A DNA stretch of 64,000 nucleotides from Thiosymbion sp942492625 (GTDB lineage Bacteria > Pseudomonadota > Gammaproteobacteria > Chromatiales > Chromatiaceae). The DNA lies in the NCBI GenBank assembly GCA_942492625.1, contig CALOFM010000039.1:81480-145479 (forward strand), given 5' to 3'. Every line of letters begins with the position of its first letter. Within the stretch, counting starts at the first letter, position 1. Below, piece by piece: positions 36,305 to 44,946 of this stretch. Made by a program: the position numbers and the translations under genes. The notes under the pieces were generated by a model that was not told where the DNA came from, did not search any database, and saw only the letters and a program-made list of their open reading frames with translations.

Positions 36305-38618
36305 GTGCCTGTGGGCTACCTGAAGACACTAAAAATCGAGCGCTTACGTGGTTCGGTTCGCGGTTTCGAGTTGCCGTTCCAGAAAGGCAAGAAACTGACC
36401 ATCGTCTATGGCGAAAACGGTACCGGCAAGAGCACGATCTGCGACGCACTCGATTTCTTGGGCAACGGACAAGTTGGCTCCTTGGCCACGCGGGGGCTGG
36501 GGTCGACCTACAAGTATTGGCCTGCCATTGGCAGCAATGCCGAAGACATGAGCGTATGTCTGGAAAGCAGCACCGGGAGCTGTACCGCCCAACTCGCAAA
36601 TCGCAATGTCTCGGTTGATACCTCAGATCAGCGGCCCAGCGTACTTGTCCTTCGCCGGCCTCAGATTCTATCCCTCATAGAAGCTAAGCCTGCAGAGCGC
36701 TACGAAGCCATAAGACGTTTCATCGACGTATCAGGAGTCGAGACCTCTGAGAAGAACCTAAGCTCGCTGATCCGCACGCTGAACGATGAGCGCAAGTTGG
36801 CGACAGAGCGCGTCAGCGAGAACCAGAACACCATCACGGACTTCAGTATATCCGAAGGAGCAGTGGCCGCCGATCCGATCGATTGGGCTCGCAATGCCGT
36901 CCAGCGTGATCCCCCACAGCTACGAGCCGAGCGCCTTGCCATCGCCAAACTGCGTTCTGCCTACGAACGCCTTGTTGGATTTCCCGATCGTCTGGGTACT
37001 GCGCAACAGGGTCTTGCGGACGCTCAATCGGCGGTCCAGCAGCAGGAAGCAGCGCTGGAGGCGGTTCTTGATCAAGTGGAGGCCGGTGCGGAAGATTTGA
37101 GTGACTTACTCCATGTTGCGCAACGCTATCTTGGAGTTCACCCCGATCTACGGCAATGCCCGCTGTGCGAGAGCGCCGAAAAGATCGAAGGCTTGAGTGC
37201 AAGGGTGGAATCGCGCATCCATCAATTCGCCGCGTTGAGGACAGCCCGCTCGAGCAAAAAGCAGGCGGCTGATCAATTGCCGAAGCGGGAGGCTCAGCTC
37301 AACGCAGTTCGGGAAGAATGGGATCGCGAGCGGGAACGTTATTTGGAAGTCGCGCGTGGCGAAAGTCGGCCCGCCGATGTTCCGGTGCCTGATGTGCTGT
37401 GTCCTATCGATGTCAACGACTGTGAGGGATGGCTCGAAACCACTGCGCCCATGCGTGAAACGTGGCAGCAGACAGAAGCAAAACGGATCGATCAATCAAA
37501 ATTTATCGAACAACTTCAGCGTGCACTTAACAACTATGACAGCAATGTAGACAAGCATAAGGTCCTAGACGCGCTCCTGCCTCGCCTCGAACGCGTCTTG
37601 GAGATTGTTCAGGACCAGCTTAGGAAGATTCACAGACGGCATTCTTTCCGACATCGCGACGCGTGTGGGCTCGTTGTACGAGCAGATTCATCCTGGCTAG
37701 CGGCTTGAACAAATCAGCCTACAGCTGGACCACAAGAAACGCGCGTCACTGGAGTTGGCTTCCAAGTATCAAGGCCGGGAGGGCTTGCCGCCCCAGGCAT
37801 ATTTCAGCGACTCGCACTTGGACACGCTCGGACTCTGTATTTTTCTTGCGATGGCGGAGAAGGAGAATCCGGAGGACACGATTCTCGTGCTAGACGACGT
37901 TCTCGGCAGCGTTGACGAACCCCACGTAGACCGAGTGATCGAAATGCTCTACCAACAGGCGCAGCACTTTCGTCACTGCCTAATCATGACGCACTACGGC
38001 CCATGGAGCCACAAGCTCCGTTGGGGTTGGCTGAAAGACAACCAGTGCCACTTCCTTGAGCTTCGGAAATGGTCGAGCGACGACGGACTATCGCTAAGCA
38101 CAAGTGTCCCTGAAACTGATCGCCTCCGCGCGTTGCTCGCCGACGACGCACCGGACGTTCAGCTAGTTTGCGCCAAGGCCGGGGTGGTACTCGAAGCGGC
38201 ATTGGATTTTCTAACCTCGCTTTACCAATGCGCCGTGCCACGAAGACCGGAAGGCAAATACACGCTAGGCGACCTGCTACCCGCGGTCGACAAGAAGCTA
38301 AAGAAGGTTTTGAAGGTCGAGGTGTTAGTTCAGTGGGATGAATCTGGCCAACCGCAGTATCAATCCATTGAGCTAGGGTCCACCTTGGACGAGCTTACGA
38401 GGATCGCTCAAGCGCGAAATGTGTTTGGCGCGCACTTCAACGAACTGGCATTCCATTTGCCGGAAACAGACGCGCTGGCCTTCGGCCAATACGCACTCGC
38501 TTTACTTGAGGCTTTGGCCTGTCCTGACGCGGGGTGGCCGAGACGTAACAAGAGCGGCAGCTATTGGGCCAATACCGGTGAAACTCGTAGGCTGTATCCG
38601 TTTCAGAGGCCGTTCTAA
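36305..38618 (+). pseudogene. SMC/RecF-like AAA ATPase with zinc-hook motif, interrupted
   Basis: Together the frames encode about 770 residues. The N-terminus has LKIERLRGSVRGFELPF and Walker A VYGENGTGKSTICDAL. Coiled coils flank a Cys-x-x-Cys (CPLCES) hook-like motif near residue 282. The C-terminal lobe has TILVLDDVLGSVDEPH (Walker B) and LIMTHYGPW. A further domain (residues 620 on) contains RNVFGAHFNEL, an R-x5-H pattern seen in HEPN domains. The frame shifts at about 37625. In the new frame one TAG (37698-37700) interrupts HPG-stop-RLEQISLQLDHKKRASLE, where relatives tend to have Glu. Otherwise it is intact. It lies in the helicase-methylase cluster. Confidence 0.72.
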
Positions 38619-38621
38619 ATA

Positions 38622-40229
38622 ATGGTCAAGAGGAAGCAGAGACTTTAGCTTACCTGGATTGGCAAGGACGCGCGGCCACGGTTGGAGCCGCGCATATTGC
38701 TTGAGGATGCCGAGAAATCCTATCATGCCGTGCAGCGCGTGAGTTGCGACGACATTTTTGATAATCGGTTGATCTTCGCGGACAATCTGCTGGTGTTGAA
38801 GGCGCTGGAGCAGGAGTTCGCTGGCAAGGTGAATTGCGTTTTTATCGATCCGCCGTACAATACCGGTAGTGCATTCACGCACTATGATGATGGCTTAGAG
38901 CACTCCATCTGGTTGAGCTTGATGCGAGACCGCTAGGAGATTATTCACCGACTTCTCTCCGAAGACGGATCGCTTTGGATAACCATTGATGACAGTGAGG
39001 CTCATTATCTGAAGGTGTTGTGGGACGAAATATTCGGGCGAGCGAATTTTGTTGCAACGGTGGTGTGGCAAAAGCTCCATGCTCGGAGTAACTCGGCTCG
39101 GCATCTTATTGCGGATCATGATTTTGTGCTCGTTTTCTCGCGAGATATAGAGAAATGGCGCCGTAATATACTTGGGCGAACTGAAGCTAGCGATGCGGAT
39201 TTTTGGAACCCGGACAACGATGCGCGTGGTCTCTGGAGGCGCTCCGATCTGACAGCGGCAAAGCCGTACTCGGATGGCCATTACGAGGTAACCGGCCCGC
39301 ACGGGGATAAGTTCGTCCCAAGGGGCAACAGGTATTGGAGTATCTCCCGAGACACATTTAGAGAGCTAGAGTCGGACAACAGAGTATGGTGGGGAAAGAC
39401 GCGACGAACGTTCCCGTTCAGAAAGCGGTTTCAGACAGAGCTTGGCGATCTCGTACCAACAACTGTCTGGCTGCAATCGGAGGCTGGAAATAACCGCGAA
39501 GCAAAGCAGGAAATCACTCGGGTGTTTGGGAGAGACGAGATCTTCTCGACTCCGAAGCCTGAGCGTTTGCTTCGCCGCGTAATACACATCGCTACGAATC
39601 CGGGGGATCTAATAGTAGATTCATTCGCCGGCTCCGGCACAACCGGTGCAGTTGCCCACAAAATGGGCCGCCGCTGGATCATGGTGGAGCTTGGCGAGCA
39701 CTGCCACACCCACATCATTCCCCGGATGAAGAAGGTGATCGACGGGGAGGACCCCGGCGGTATCACCAAGGCGGTCGACTGGAAGGGAGGCGGCGGGTTC
39801 CGCTACTACCGGCTCGCGTCCTCGCTGCTGGAGAAAGACCGCTGGGGCAACTGGGTAATCAACGATGCATACAACGCCGCGATGCTGGCGGAGGCGGTGT
39901 GCAGGTTGGAGGGCTTCGTCTACGCGCCGTCGGAGACGCTTTACTGGCAGCAGGGCCACTCGACGGAGACGGACTTCATCTACGTCACGACTCAAACCTT
40001 GACCCACGAGCAGCTTCAGAGTCTAAGCGACGAAGTAGGTGAACACCGATCCCTCTTGGTGTGCTGCTCCGCGTTTCGCGCCCGGCGTGACGCTTTTGCC
40101 AACCTTACGCTCAAGAATATTCCGAAGGCGGTGATGGATCGCTGTGAGTGGGGCCATGACGACTACAGCCTGCGCGTGGAGAACCTTCCGAAAGCGCCAC
40201 AGGAGCCGGAGCAGGGGGAGCTTCTTTAG
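38622..40229 (+). pseudogene. Type III Mod-like DNA methyltransferase (beta class) with two in-frame TAG codons
   Basis: A single frame of 535 codons encodes an amino-methyltransferase. It has LTWIGKDARPRLEPRILLED at the start, the catalytic DPPYNTGSAF (about residue 78) before the SAM-binding SFAGSGTTGAVAHKMGRRWIMVE (about 335), so it is of beta type like Mod subunits. Two TAG codons interrupt it: at 38646-38648 (RL-stop-LTWIGK) and 38934-38936 (RDR-stop-EIIHRLLSEDG). No frameshift is needed. Relatives carry Glu and Leu there. It would modify adenine or cytosine as the self-marking part of the cluster. No Res subunit follows. Either dead, or expressed only with amber suppression. Confidence 0.78.
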
Positions 40230-40233
40230 AATC

Positions 40234-40294
40234 CAGATTACGCAGATTACGCAGATTACGCAGATTACGCAGATTAGGAACAAGAATAATCTGC
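40234..40294. repeat. 9-bp direct repeats and hairpin before the GxxExxY gene
   Basis: CAGATTACG is repeated four times plus seven bases (40234-40276). GCAGATTA (40269-40276) can pair with TAATCTGC (40287-40294). More inverted copies (AATCTGCG-like) follow at 40298-40314, and three lie at the far end of the next gene (40702-40728), so the gene is framed by inverted families of the same short word. Confidence 0.85.
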
Positions 40295-40332
40295 AAAAAT
40301 CTGTGCAATCTGCGGACAAACGAGGGATCCGA

Positions 40333-40752
40333 ATGAATCGTGACGAGCAGACTTACGCGATCATTGGGGCGGCAATGGCTGTCCACCGCGAGCTTGGGCA
40401 CGGATTCTTGGAGGCCGTCTACCAGGAAGCGTTGGCAATAGAGCTTGGCGACCGTAGCATTGCGTTCGCGCGCGAGGTTGAATTTCCGATTGCATACAAA
40501 CGGAAGCGCTTGAGTACCGCTTATCGTGCCGATTTCGTGTGTTACGAAGAAATAGTCGTTGAACTGAAGGCGCTGAATCGCCTGACCCCGAAGGAGGAGT
40601 CGCAGCTGATCAACTACCTGAAAGCAAGCGGAATGAGGCGAGGGCTTTTGCTCAACTTCGGCGCCGTCAGCCTTGAATACAAGCGCATGGTCTTTTCCGA
40701 AAATCTGCGCGAATCTGCGAAATCTGCGGATATACAAAGGTGCACTCGATGA
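40333..40752 (+). CDS. GxxExxY-family protein
   Basis: A 139-residue protein. The family signature GHGFLEAVYQEAL (G-x-x-E-x-x-Y) is present, followed by RADFVCYEEIVVELKAL, which has the D...E-x-K pattern of PD-(D/E)xK nucleases, and the end TPKEESQLINYLKASGMRRGLLLNFG. These genes are widespread in environmental bacteria; the function is unknown and nuclease activity is only predicted. The last 15 residues are encoded by the inverted repeat copies, so the natural end may have been shorter. The stop overlaps the next ATG. Confidence 0.85.
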   Translation: MNRDEQTYAIIGAAMAVHRELGHGFLEAVYQEALAIELGDRSIAFAREVEFPIAYKRKRLSTAYRADFVCYEEIVVELKALNRLTPKEESQLINYLKASGMRRGLLLNFGAVSLEYKRMVFSENLRESAKSADIQRCTR

Positions 40753-41033
40753 CCCCTTGGGTTGAGGCGCACAGTCAAGAGATTCTGGAACTGGCCCGTA
40801 AACACGGCATAACCAATGTGCGCGTGTTCGGGTCCATGGCCCGCGGGGAGGCCACCGAGGCCAGCGACTTGGATCTTCTCGTGGACTTTGCGGAGGGGAG
40901 TAGCCTGTTCGACCAAATCGGCTTCAAGCAGGAGTTGGAGGAGCGGCTTCGCCGGAGCGTGGATGTCACCACGCCTAAGTCGCTCCACTGGTTCATCAGG
41001 GACAAGGTGATCGCAGAGGCTGAACCGCTGTGA
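40749..41033 (+). CDS. mntA: MntA-type nucleotidyltransferase antitoxin
   Basis: A 94-residue minimal nucleotidyltransferase. It has VRVFGSMARGEATEASDLDLLVDF, the G-S-x10-D-x-D active site. Such proteins neutralise HEPN toxins by AMPylating a tyrosine next to the toxin's active site, as shown for MntA/HepT pairs. The start overlaps the GxxExxY stop (ATGA) and the stop overlaps the hepT GTG (GTGA), so the pair is tightly coupled. Confidence 0.87.
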   Translation: MTPWVEAHSQEILELARKHGITNVRVFGSMARGEATEASDLDLLVDFAEGSSLFDQIGFKQELEERLRRSVDVTTPKSLHWFIRDKVIAEAEPL

Positions 41034-41395
41034 ATGCCGACGCGAAGGATCAGCGCCTGTATCTGATCCACTTCTTGGAGGCGGTGAGTAAGATCCAGCG
41101 CTGCACAAGGGGTGGCAAGGATGCGTTTTTTGCAGATGACATGGTCCAGGATGCGGTCTTCCGGAATTTTCTCGTAATCGGAGAAGCCACGAAGCGGCTC
41201 TCGGCTGAGATCCGCGCGATGGATGATGCGATACCCTGGAAGGCGATGGCAGGCATGCGGGATGTGATGGTGCATCGGTACGAGGGCATCCAGCCGGACC
41301 TGGTTTGGCAGGTCATCGAAGCTGAGCTTCCAGGGCTTGAGCGGCATCTGCTTGAAATGCTGGAGAAGCTCGGCGGCGCGGAGCGGCCTGACTAA
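41030..41395 (+). CDS. hepT: HepT-type HEPN RNase toxin
   Basis: A 121-residue helical protein of the DUF86/HepT family with a GTG start. The RNase motif R-x4-H-x-Y is visible in MRDVMVHRYEG; the Tyr is the residue modified by the antitoxin in studied pairs. IGEATKRLS and IPWKAMAGMRD are typical. With mntA it forms a type VII toxin-antitoxin pair. Confidence 0.9.
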   Translation: MNADAKDQRLYLIHFLEAVSKIQRCTRGGKDAFFADDMVQDAVFRNFLVIGEATKRLSAEIRAMDDAIPWKAMAGMRDVMVHRYEGIQPDLVWQVIEAELPGLERHLLEMLEKLGGAERPD

Positions 41396-41402
41396 GCAAT
41401 CC

Positions 41403-42077
41403 ATGAAACGCGACGACATCTTGAAGCGCTTGGGCGAAAGCCGTCGCGAGATTTCGGAGCGATTCGACGTCGAGCGCATCGGCTTGTTCGGGTCCGCGGC
41501 GCGAGATGAGCTGCGAGAGGACAGCAATCTGGACGTACTGGTGTCTTTCCGAGGAGCGGCAACATTCGATGGCTACATGGGCCTCAAGCTCTACCTGGAA
41601 GATCTTTTCGGGCGGAAAGTCGATCTGGTGACTGAGAGAGGGCTTAAGCCGCGAGTCAAACCGCACGTGGAAAAGCAGCTCTGGGGTCTCCACTTAACCG
41701 GAGTTCCTCAGGCCGACTGGACTCAAAGCGACCGAACAAGTGCCGATCCATGGAATACGGGGCGCATCTGGCCCCCGCGGCACAACGGACCGCGAGGCGC
41801 AGCGACGTCAAGCGTCGATCGGATCGACCAGAGCGGGTTACTCCGGTTAAGCGAGAGTTTAAGGGGTCAGAGCGCTTTACCGAAAGCCCATTACCGCCGA
41901 TCATATGCCCCCAACGCCTTTGAGCGGGAGCTGTTTCGCGGAACTCCGGTTCTCCCTACTGTCCTCCGCAACAGGCTTCTTCGGCCGTCCCCGTCTGGAG
42001 AAGCCGACCGGCCGGCCGAGTGCCTGCTCGATCTGAGCGCGGAAACGGTCGTTTCCGAGTGGAGTTCCGGTCTGTAG
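41403..42077 (+). CDS. Second MNT-type nucleotidyltransferase, 3' end replaced
   Basis: The first about 92 residues form a minimal nucleotidyltransferase: KRLGESRREISERFDVERIGLFGSAARDELREDSNLDVLVSF and GRKVDLVTERGLKPRVKP. The active site reads N-L-D in place of the usual D-x-D. Similarity ends at VEKQL (about 41682). The remaining 130 codons run through unrelated DNA and into the transposon, so they are not natural. The true C-terminus, normally only a few residues more, was lost in a rearrangement. It starts seven bases after hepT. Confidence 0.6.
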   Translation: MKRDDILKRLGESRREISERFDVERIGLFGSAARDELREDSNLDVLVSFRGAATFDGYMGLKLYLEDLFGRKVDLVTERGLKPRVKPHVEKQLWGLHLTGVPQADWTQSDRTSADPWNTGRIWPPRHNGPRGAATSSVDRIDQSGLLRLSESLRGQSALPKAHYRRSYAPNAFERELFRGTPVLPTVLRNRLLRPSPSGEADRPAECLLDLSAETVVSEWSSGL

Positions 42078-42720
42078 ACATTCGCGCATTTGCGTGATTG
42101 TGTTTTGGTCAAGGTGAGTCGCGAAGAGCGCCCGGTAAGCACTCCGTCGTTCGCTTTCCGAGCGGCCCAAAGCCAAGTAATCGGCGTGGGCGCTGAGAAT
42201 CGGGTTTTCCTCGCCGAGCGCATTGCCGCGGTAGCTCGACCAAGCGTAGTCCACCGGTGCCTCGACCATGCCAGCCCGAACAGGATTCAACTCGATGTAA
42301 CGATGGCACGCGAGCAGGTACGAGCGGGCCTGTACCAAGCTTGATTTGAAGCGTCCCTCCCACAGCGTTCCGGTGCGTCCGTACTCGTGGTTGATGTAGG
42401 GGACATAGCGCCGCCCTACATACTGCATCAGGCGGCTTAATCCCTCCCTGTCCTGCGGCGTTACGAGCAAGTGCACGTGATTGGTCATCAGAACATAAGC
42501 ATGGACGGCGCAGTTCCACCGCATTGCCGCCTCGGCAATCCAGCCCAAATAGATCCGATAGTCGTTGTCGGCAAAGAAGATAGGTTGGCGATTGTTACCC
42601 CGTTGAACGACATGGGTGGGTATGTCGCCAACGAAAAACCGTGGCTTGCGAGGCATCGTAGCGTGATCCTTCGGGAGTCCTGCTTCAGAGAATAGCACAT
42701 ATTAAGGGCTCTGACCCCTT
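41861..42720 (-). mobile_element. REP-associated (HUH/Y1) transposon unit
   Basis: The transposase gene is bounded by inverted 13-base ends: AAGGGGTCAGAGC at 41861-41873 and GCTCTGACCCCTT at 42708-42720. The same GGGGTCAG word recurs at the end of the partial second copy near 43107-43120. Such GTCAG-type words are typical recognition sequences of REP-associated Y1 transposases. Confidence 0.7.
41901..42656 (-). CDS. REP-associated tyrosine transposase (Y1/HUH, IS200-like)
   Basis: A 251-residue protein. MPRKPRFFVGDIPTHVVQRGNNRQPIF and the HUH motif in MTNHVHLLVTP, then the catalytic tyrosine in CHRYIELNPVRAGMV, identify the TnpA-REP (RAYT) family. These single-strand nucleases move or spread REP sequences. 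The C-terminal FSRRGRPKKP is an added basic tail typical of the subgroup. The ATG is preceded by AAGGA; upstream codons in the frame are within the terminal sequence. The gene appears complete. Confidence 0.9.
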   Translation of the reverse strand: MPRKPRFFVGDIPTHVVQRGNNRQPIFFADNDYRIYLGWIAEAAMRWNCAVHAYVLMTNHVHLLVTPQDREGLSRLMQYVGRRYVPYINHEYGRTGTLWEGRFKSSLVQARSYLLACHRYIELNPVRAGMVEAPVDYAWSSYRGNALGEENPILSAHADYLALGRSESERRSAYRALFATHLDQNTITQMRECLQTGTPLGNDRFRAQIEQALGRPVGFSRRGRPKKPVAEDSRENRSSAKQLPLKGVGGI

Positions 42721-42804
42721 TCCCCCGGGCGCAGGGGCGAGGAGGGACGCCGCGGGATGGTGCCCGGCGAGCGAGCGGAAGCGCGGCGCAAGTGGGGGAG
42801 GGGG

Positions 42805-43124
42805 TGATGTAGGGGACATGCCCTACCTACGCATCAGGCGGCTTACCCCTCCCTGTCCTGCGGCGTTACGAGCAAGTGCACGTGATTGGTCATCAGAACA
42901 TAAGCATGGACGGCGCAGTTCCACCGCATTGCCGCCTCGGCAATCCAGCCCAAATAGATCCGATAGTCGTTGTCGGCAAAGAAGATAGGTTGGCGATTGT
43001 TACCCCGTTGAACGACATGGGTGGGTATGTCGCCAACGAAAAACCGTGGCTTGCGAGGCATCGTAGCGTGATCCTTCGGGAGTCCTGCTTCGAGAATAGC
43101 ACATATTAGCTGACCCCTTTCCCC
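42805..43124 (-). pseudogene. Partial second copy of the Y1 transposase and its right end
   Basis: From GATGTAGGGGACA onward this repeats the 5' third of the transposase gene (about 72 codons from the ATG at 43061) and its outer end, almost identical in sequence to 42394-42723. The rest of the gene, including the catalytic tyrosine, is missing. The near identity means a recent partial duplication or an incomplete second insertion. Confidence 0.85.
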
Positions 43125-43349
43125 GCTCTACCCAACTGTTTCCCATGAGGCGATACGCTTCGGTAATTCTTCAGAATATCCTTTGTCTAGATTGCTTTGA
43201 TCCGCACATCGTTAAAGACAAGTTATGCTATCCCGATTGTTTGCCATCAAACCAGATCATATCCCTCTGACCTCTCGCCGGTTATGCGCCCTCCTGTTAG
43301 ATATGGAACCGACTTCGATGCTAAAGTACCTTCGTCAGATTTCACTGTT

Positions 43350-43448
43350 TCATACTCCTGATACTGTCCCAGCATATCTTTCGAGAAATTGCTTTGCAGC
43401 TTTTTTCGTCTTAAAGCTCAACTCTCCTATGTTTACTTGGATCGCCAT
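43350..43448 (-). pseudogene. Short fragment resembling the start of a DUF3223/DCL-type protein
   Basis: Thirty-two codons from an ATG after GGAAGA read MAIQVNIGELSFKTKKAAKQ and end at a TGA; the text resembles the first strand and helix of DUF3223 proteins. After the stop the similarity cannot be followed in one frame. The assignment is tentative. Confidence 0.25.
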
Positions 43449-43526
43449 ATTTGGTCTTCCTTTTTCACATAACGGCAAGGCTCAGGAGCCGGCAGGTCGC
43501 CTCCGTAGCCTTTTGTTATGTACGGT

Positions 43527-43781
43527 TTACCTGTACAAGGTATTACTGGTGGTATTCAAAAATGAATTGCATCTCCTGATTGGGGATAGTTCCCGATCCC
43601 TGATTGTGCTTAACATGATTGCGCCGTAATCAAGTTGGACGTGGTGATTCGGACAAACGCACAAAACATTTTCTTCGATGTCTGGTCCATTGTGAGGCTC
43701 TCCTAATGGCTTGATATGGTGCCCTTCAGCGTATTTTGCGCCATCTTTAAGTTCAATTGATGTTCCACAGATCTGACTCAC
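43527..43781 (-). pseudogene. HNH endonuclease remnant
   Basis: The first 55 codons encode an HNH core: SQICGTSIELKDGAKYAEGHHIKPLG, then NVLCVCPNHHVQLDYGAIM. This matches the C-terminal HNH domain attached to SRA-type or other modules in restriction enzymes. The frame is closed by a stop just upstream, and after the core the text loses resemblance, so both ends are missing or shifted. Confidence 0.6.
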
Positions 43782-44247
43782 TGGTAATTATGGATAGATT
43801 TTATCCCTTTCTTGTGTTATTGGCGGAATTGTCACGAAGAATGCGGTTTGATCTCTACTGATATGAGTTTGCCTTCAAGTGGAGACGGTCTATGATCTTG
43901 CGGTTCTTCCTCAGTAATCCTTCGTCTGGGTTGCTGTTGATACAATAGGAATAAGGATTGATCGTATAACTCCGATAGTTTGATCACAGATTTCAATGGG
44001 GGGGTGTGCAACCTGCGAGCTGACTGGTTTGGGGGGAGACAACATTCCATAGCCCCTCTGTTGAGAACATGGGGGTGGTAAGTACGGGTGTCAGAAACAT
44101 CGTACTTCGCGCAAGCATCTGTTCGGTGATTGCGGGTGTGAGCCTCAATCCAGTAATTGTTCCCGGAGCAGAAAGGAACACTAGCGCATATCGCTACCGA
44201 TCATTAACACCACGAATTGCCGAATCTAAGATTGGGCGCCCTTTTTG

Positions 44248-44376
44248 CTATAGCAGGGTTTTGCCGCTATCATGAAATGTCAGACCGCTTGACACGAGTC
44301 CTGCGTGGACACTCTCAACGTAGCCAGTAGAGTCTTTACCAATTAATTCCGCAAGGAGTTGATCCTTCTTAGCCAT
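44248..44376 (-). CDS. Small protein of unknown function
   Basis: Forty-two codons (MAKKDQLLAELIGKDSTGYV...GKTLL) start at an ATG behind GAGG and end at TAG. I do not recognise the family; the abrupt end suggests a truncated longer protein. An AT-rich palindrome array lies directly upstream and may regulate it. Confidence 0.35.
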   Translation of the reverse strand: MAKKDQLLAELIGKDSTGYVESVHAGLVSSGLTFHDSGKTLL

Positions 44377-44438
44377 AACTGAGTCGCCTCAAAAACATAA
44401 CATGTAATCGACGGCGTAGCCGCCGCATGAAAAGTAAC

Positions 44439-44511
44439 TATATTTAGATATAAGTCGCTATATTTGGATACGTTGCTTCCAAACTTAGATATCTATATTT
44501 AGATATCTAAG
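44439..44511. repeat. AT-rich repeat and palindrome array
   Basis: The word TATATTTAGATAT occurs at 44439-44451 and 44494-44506, with a variant (TATATTTGGATAC) at 44459-44471. The last copy lies in a perfect 11-bp inverted repeat, CTTAGATATCT-N6-AGATATCTAAG (44484-44511). More AGATAT words follow to 44540. It could be an operator array for the small leftward gene or an iteron-like site. Confidence 0.8.
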
Positions 44512-44541
44512 TGTAGATATGCATATACAGATATCCAAGAG

Positions 44542-44736
44542 CTACGCGCCCGGATACGGGTGGTCATCCGCCACAACCCTGGACTCAAGACCCAGTGCGA
44601 CCACATCTTCGTACCTTACCTCCCATAGCTTATGCCGCGGACGCCATATTCCTCCAGCCGCCTTCACCTTCTCCCGAAGTTCCTTTTCCCAATACTCGAC
44701 CCGAACTGCTAGTGGCTCCGCGTGGGCCGGGGCCAA
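44542..44736 (-). CDS. Hypothetical small protein
   Basis: A 64-residue frame from TTG with a plausible soluble protein core: VRVEYWEKELREKVKAAGGIWRPRHKLWEVRYEDVVALGLESRVV. This text recalls short hypothetical proteins common in environmental gammaproteobacteria. A stop lies two codons upstream, so the natural N-terminus may be missing or in the overlapping frame. Function unknown. Confidence 0.4.
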   Translation of the reverse strand: MAPAHAEPLAVRVEYWEKELREKVKAAGGIWRPRHKLWEVRYEDVVALGLESRVVADDHPYPGA

Positions 44737-44946
44737 GTCTTAAATTAACGCATTTCAAGCTCGGCGTTCCTGCAAGAGGGAAGACAAATCGACGGGAACG
44801 TCGATACCGCAAGCCACCCCGGCGCGTATCGCCGGTACGCAATCCGAACAGATAGACTCCGGGGCGCCCGTACCGGGCTTCACGGCCGCGGTCCATTTTG
44901 ATAGCGTCGAATTCTCCGAGACTGAGCCGCCGGGGAAGCATTGAAA

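Larger units (their letters stand above)
43125..44240. other. AT-rich, decayed accessory DNA
   Basis: Base composition drops clearly against both sides. No frame on either strand carries a complete recognisable gene. On the minus strand it holds an HNH fragment (43527-43781) and a short piece with a good ribosome binding site (43350-43448); both are listed separately. The other frames, for example 43225-43629 on the plus strand, have no family resemblance and poor codon structure. Confidence 0.5.

Noticed and set aside
40234..40316. Short repeats considered as a CRISPR array
   Set aside because: The 9-base unit is contiguous without spacers and no cas genes are present.
43225..43629. 134-codon plus-strand frame in the AT-rich stretch
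   Set aside because: No domain, no ribosome binding site, and it lies opposite better-supported remnants.
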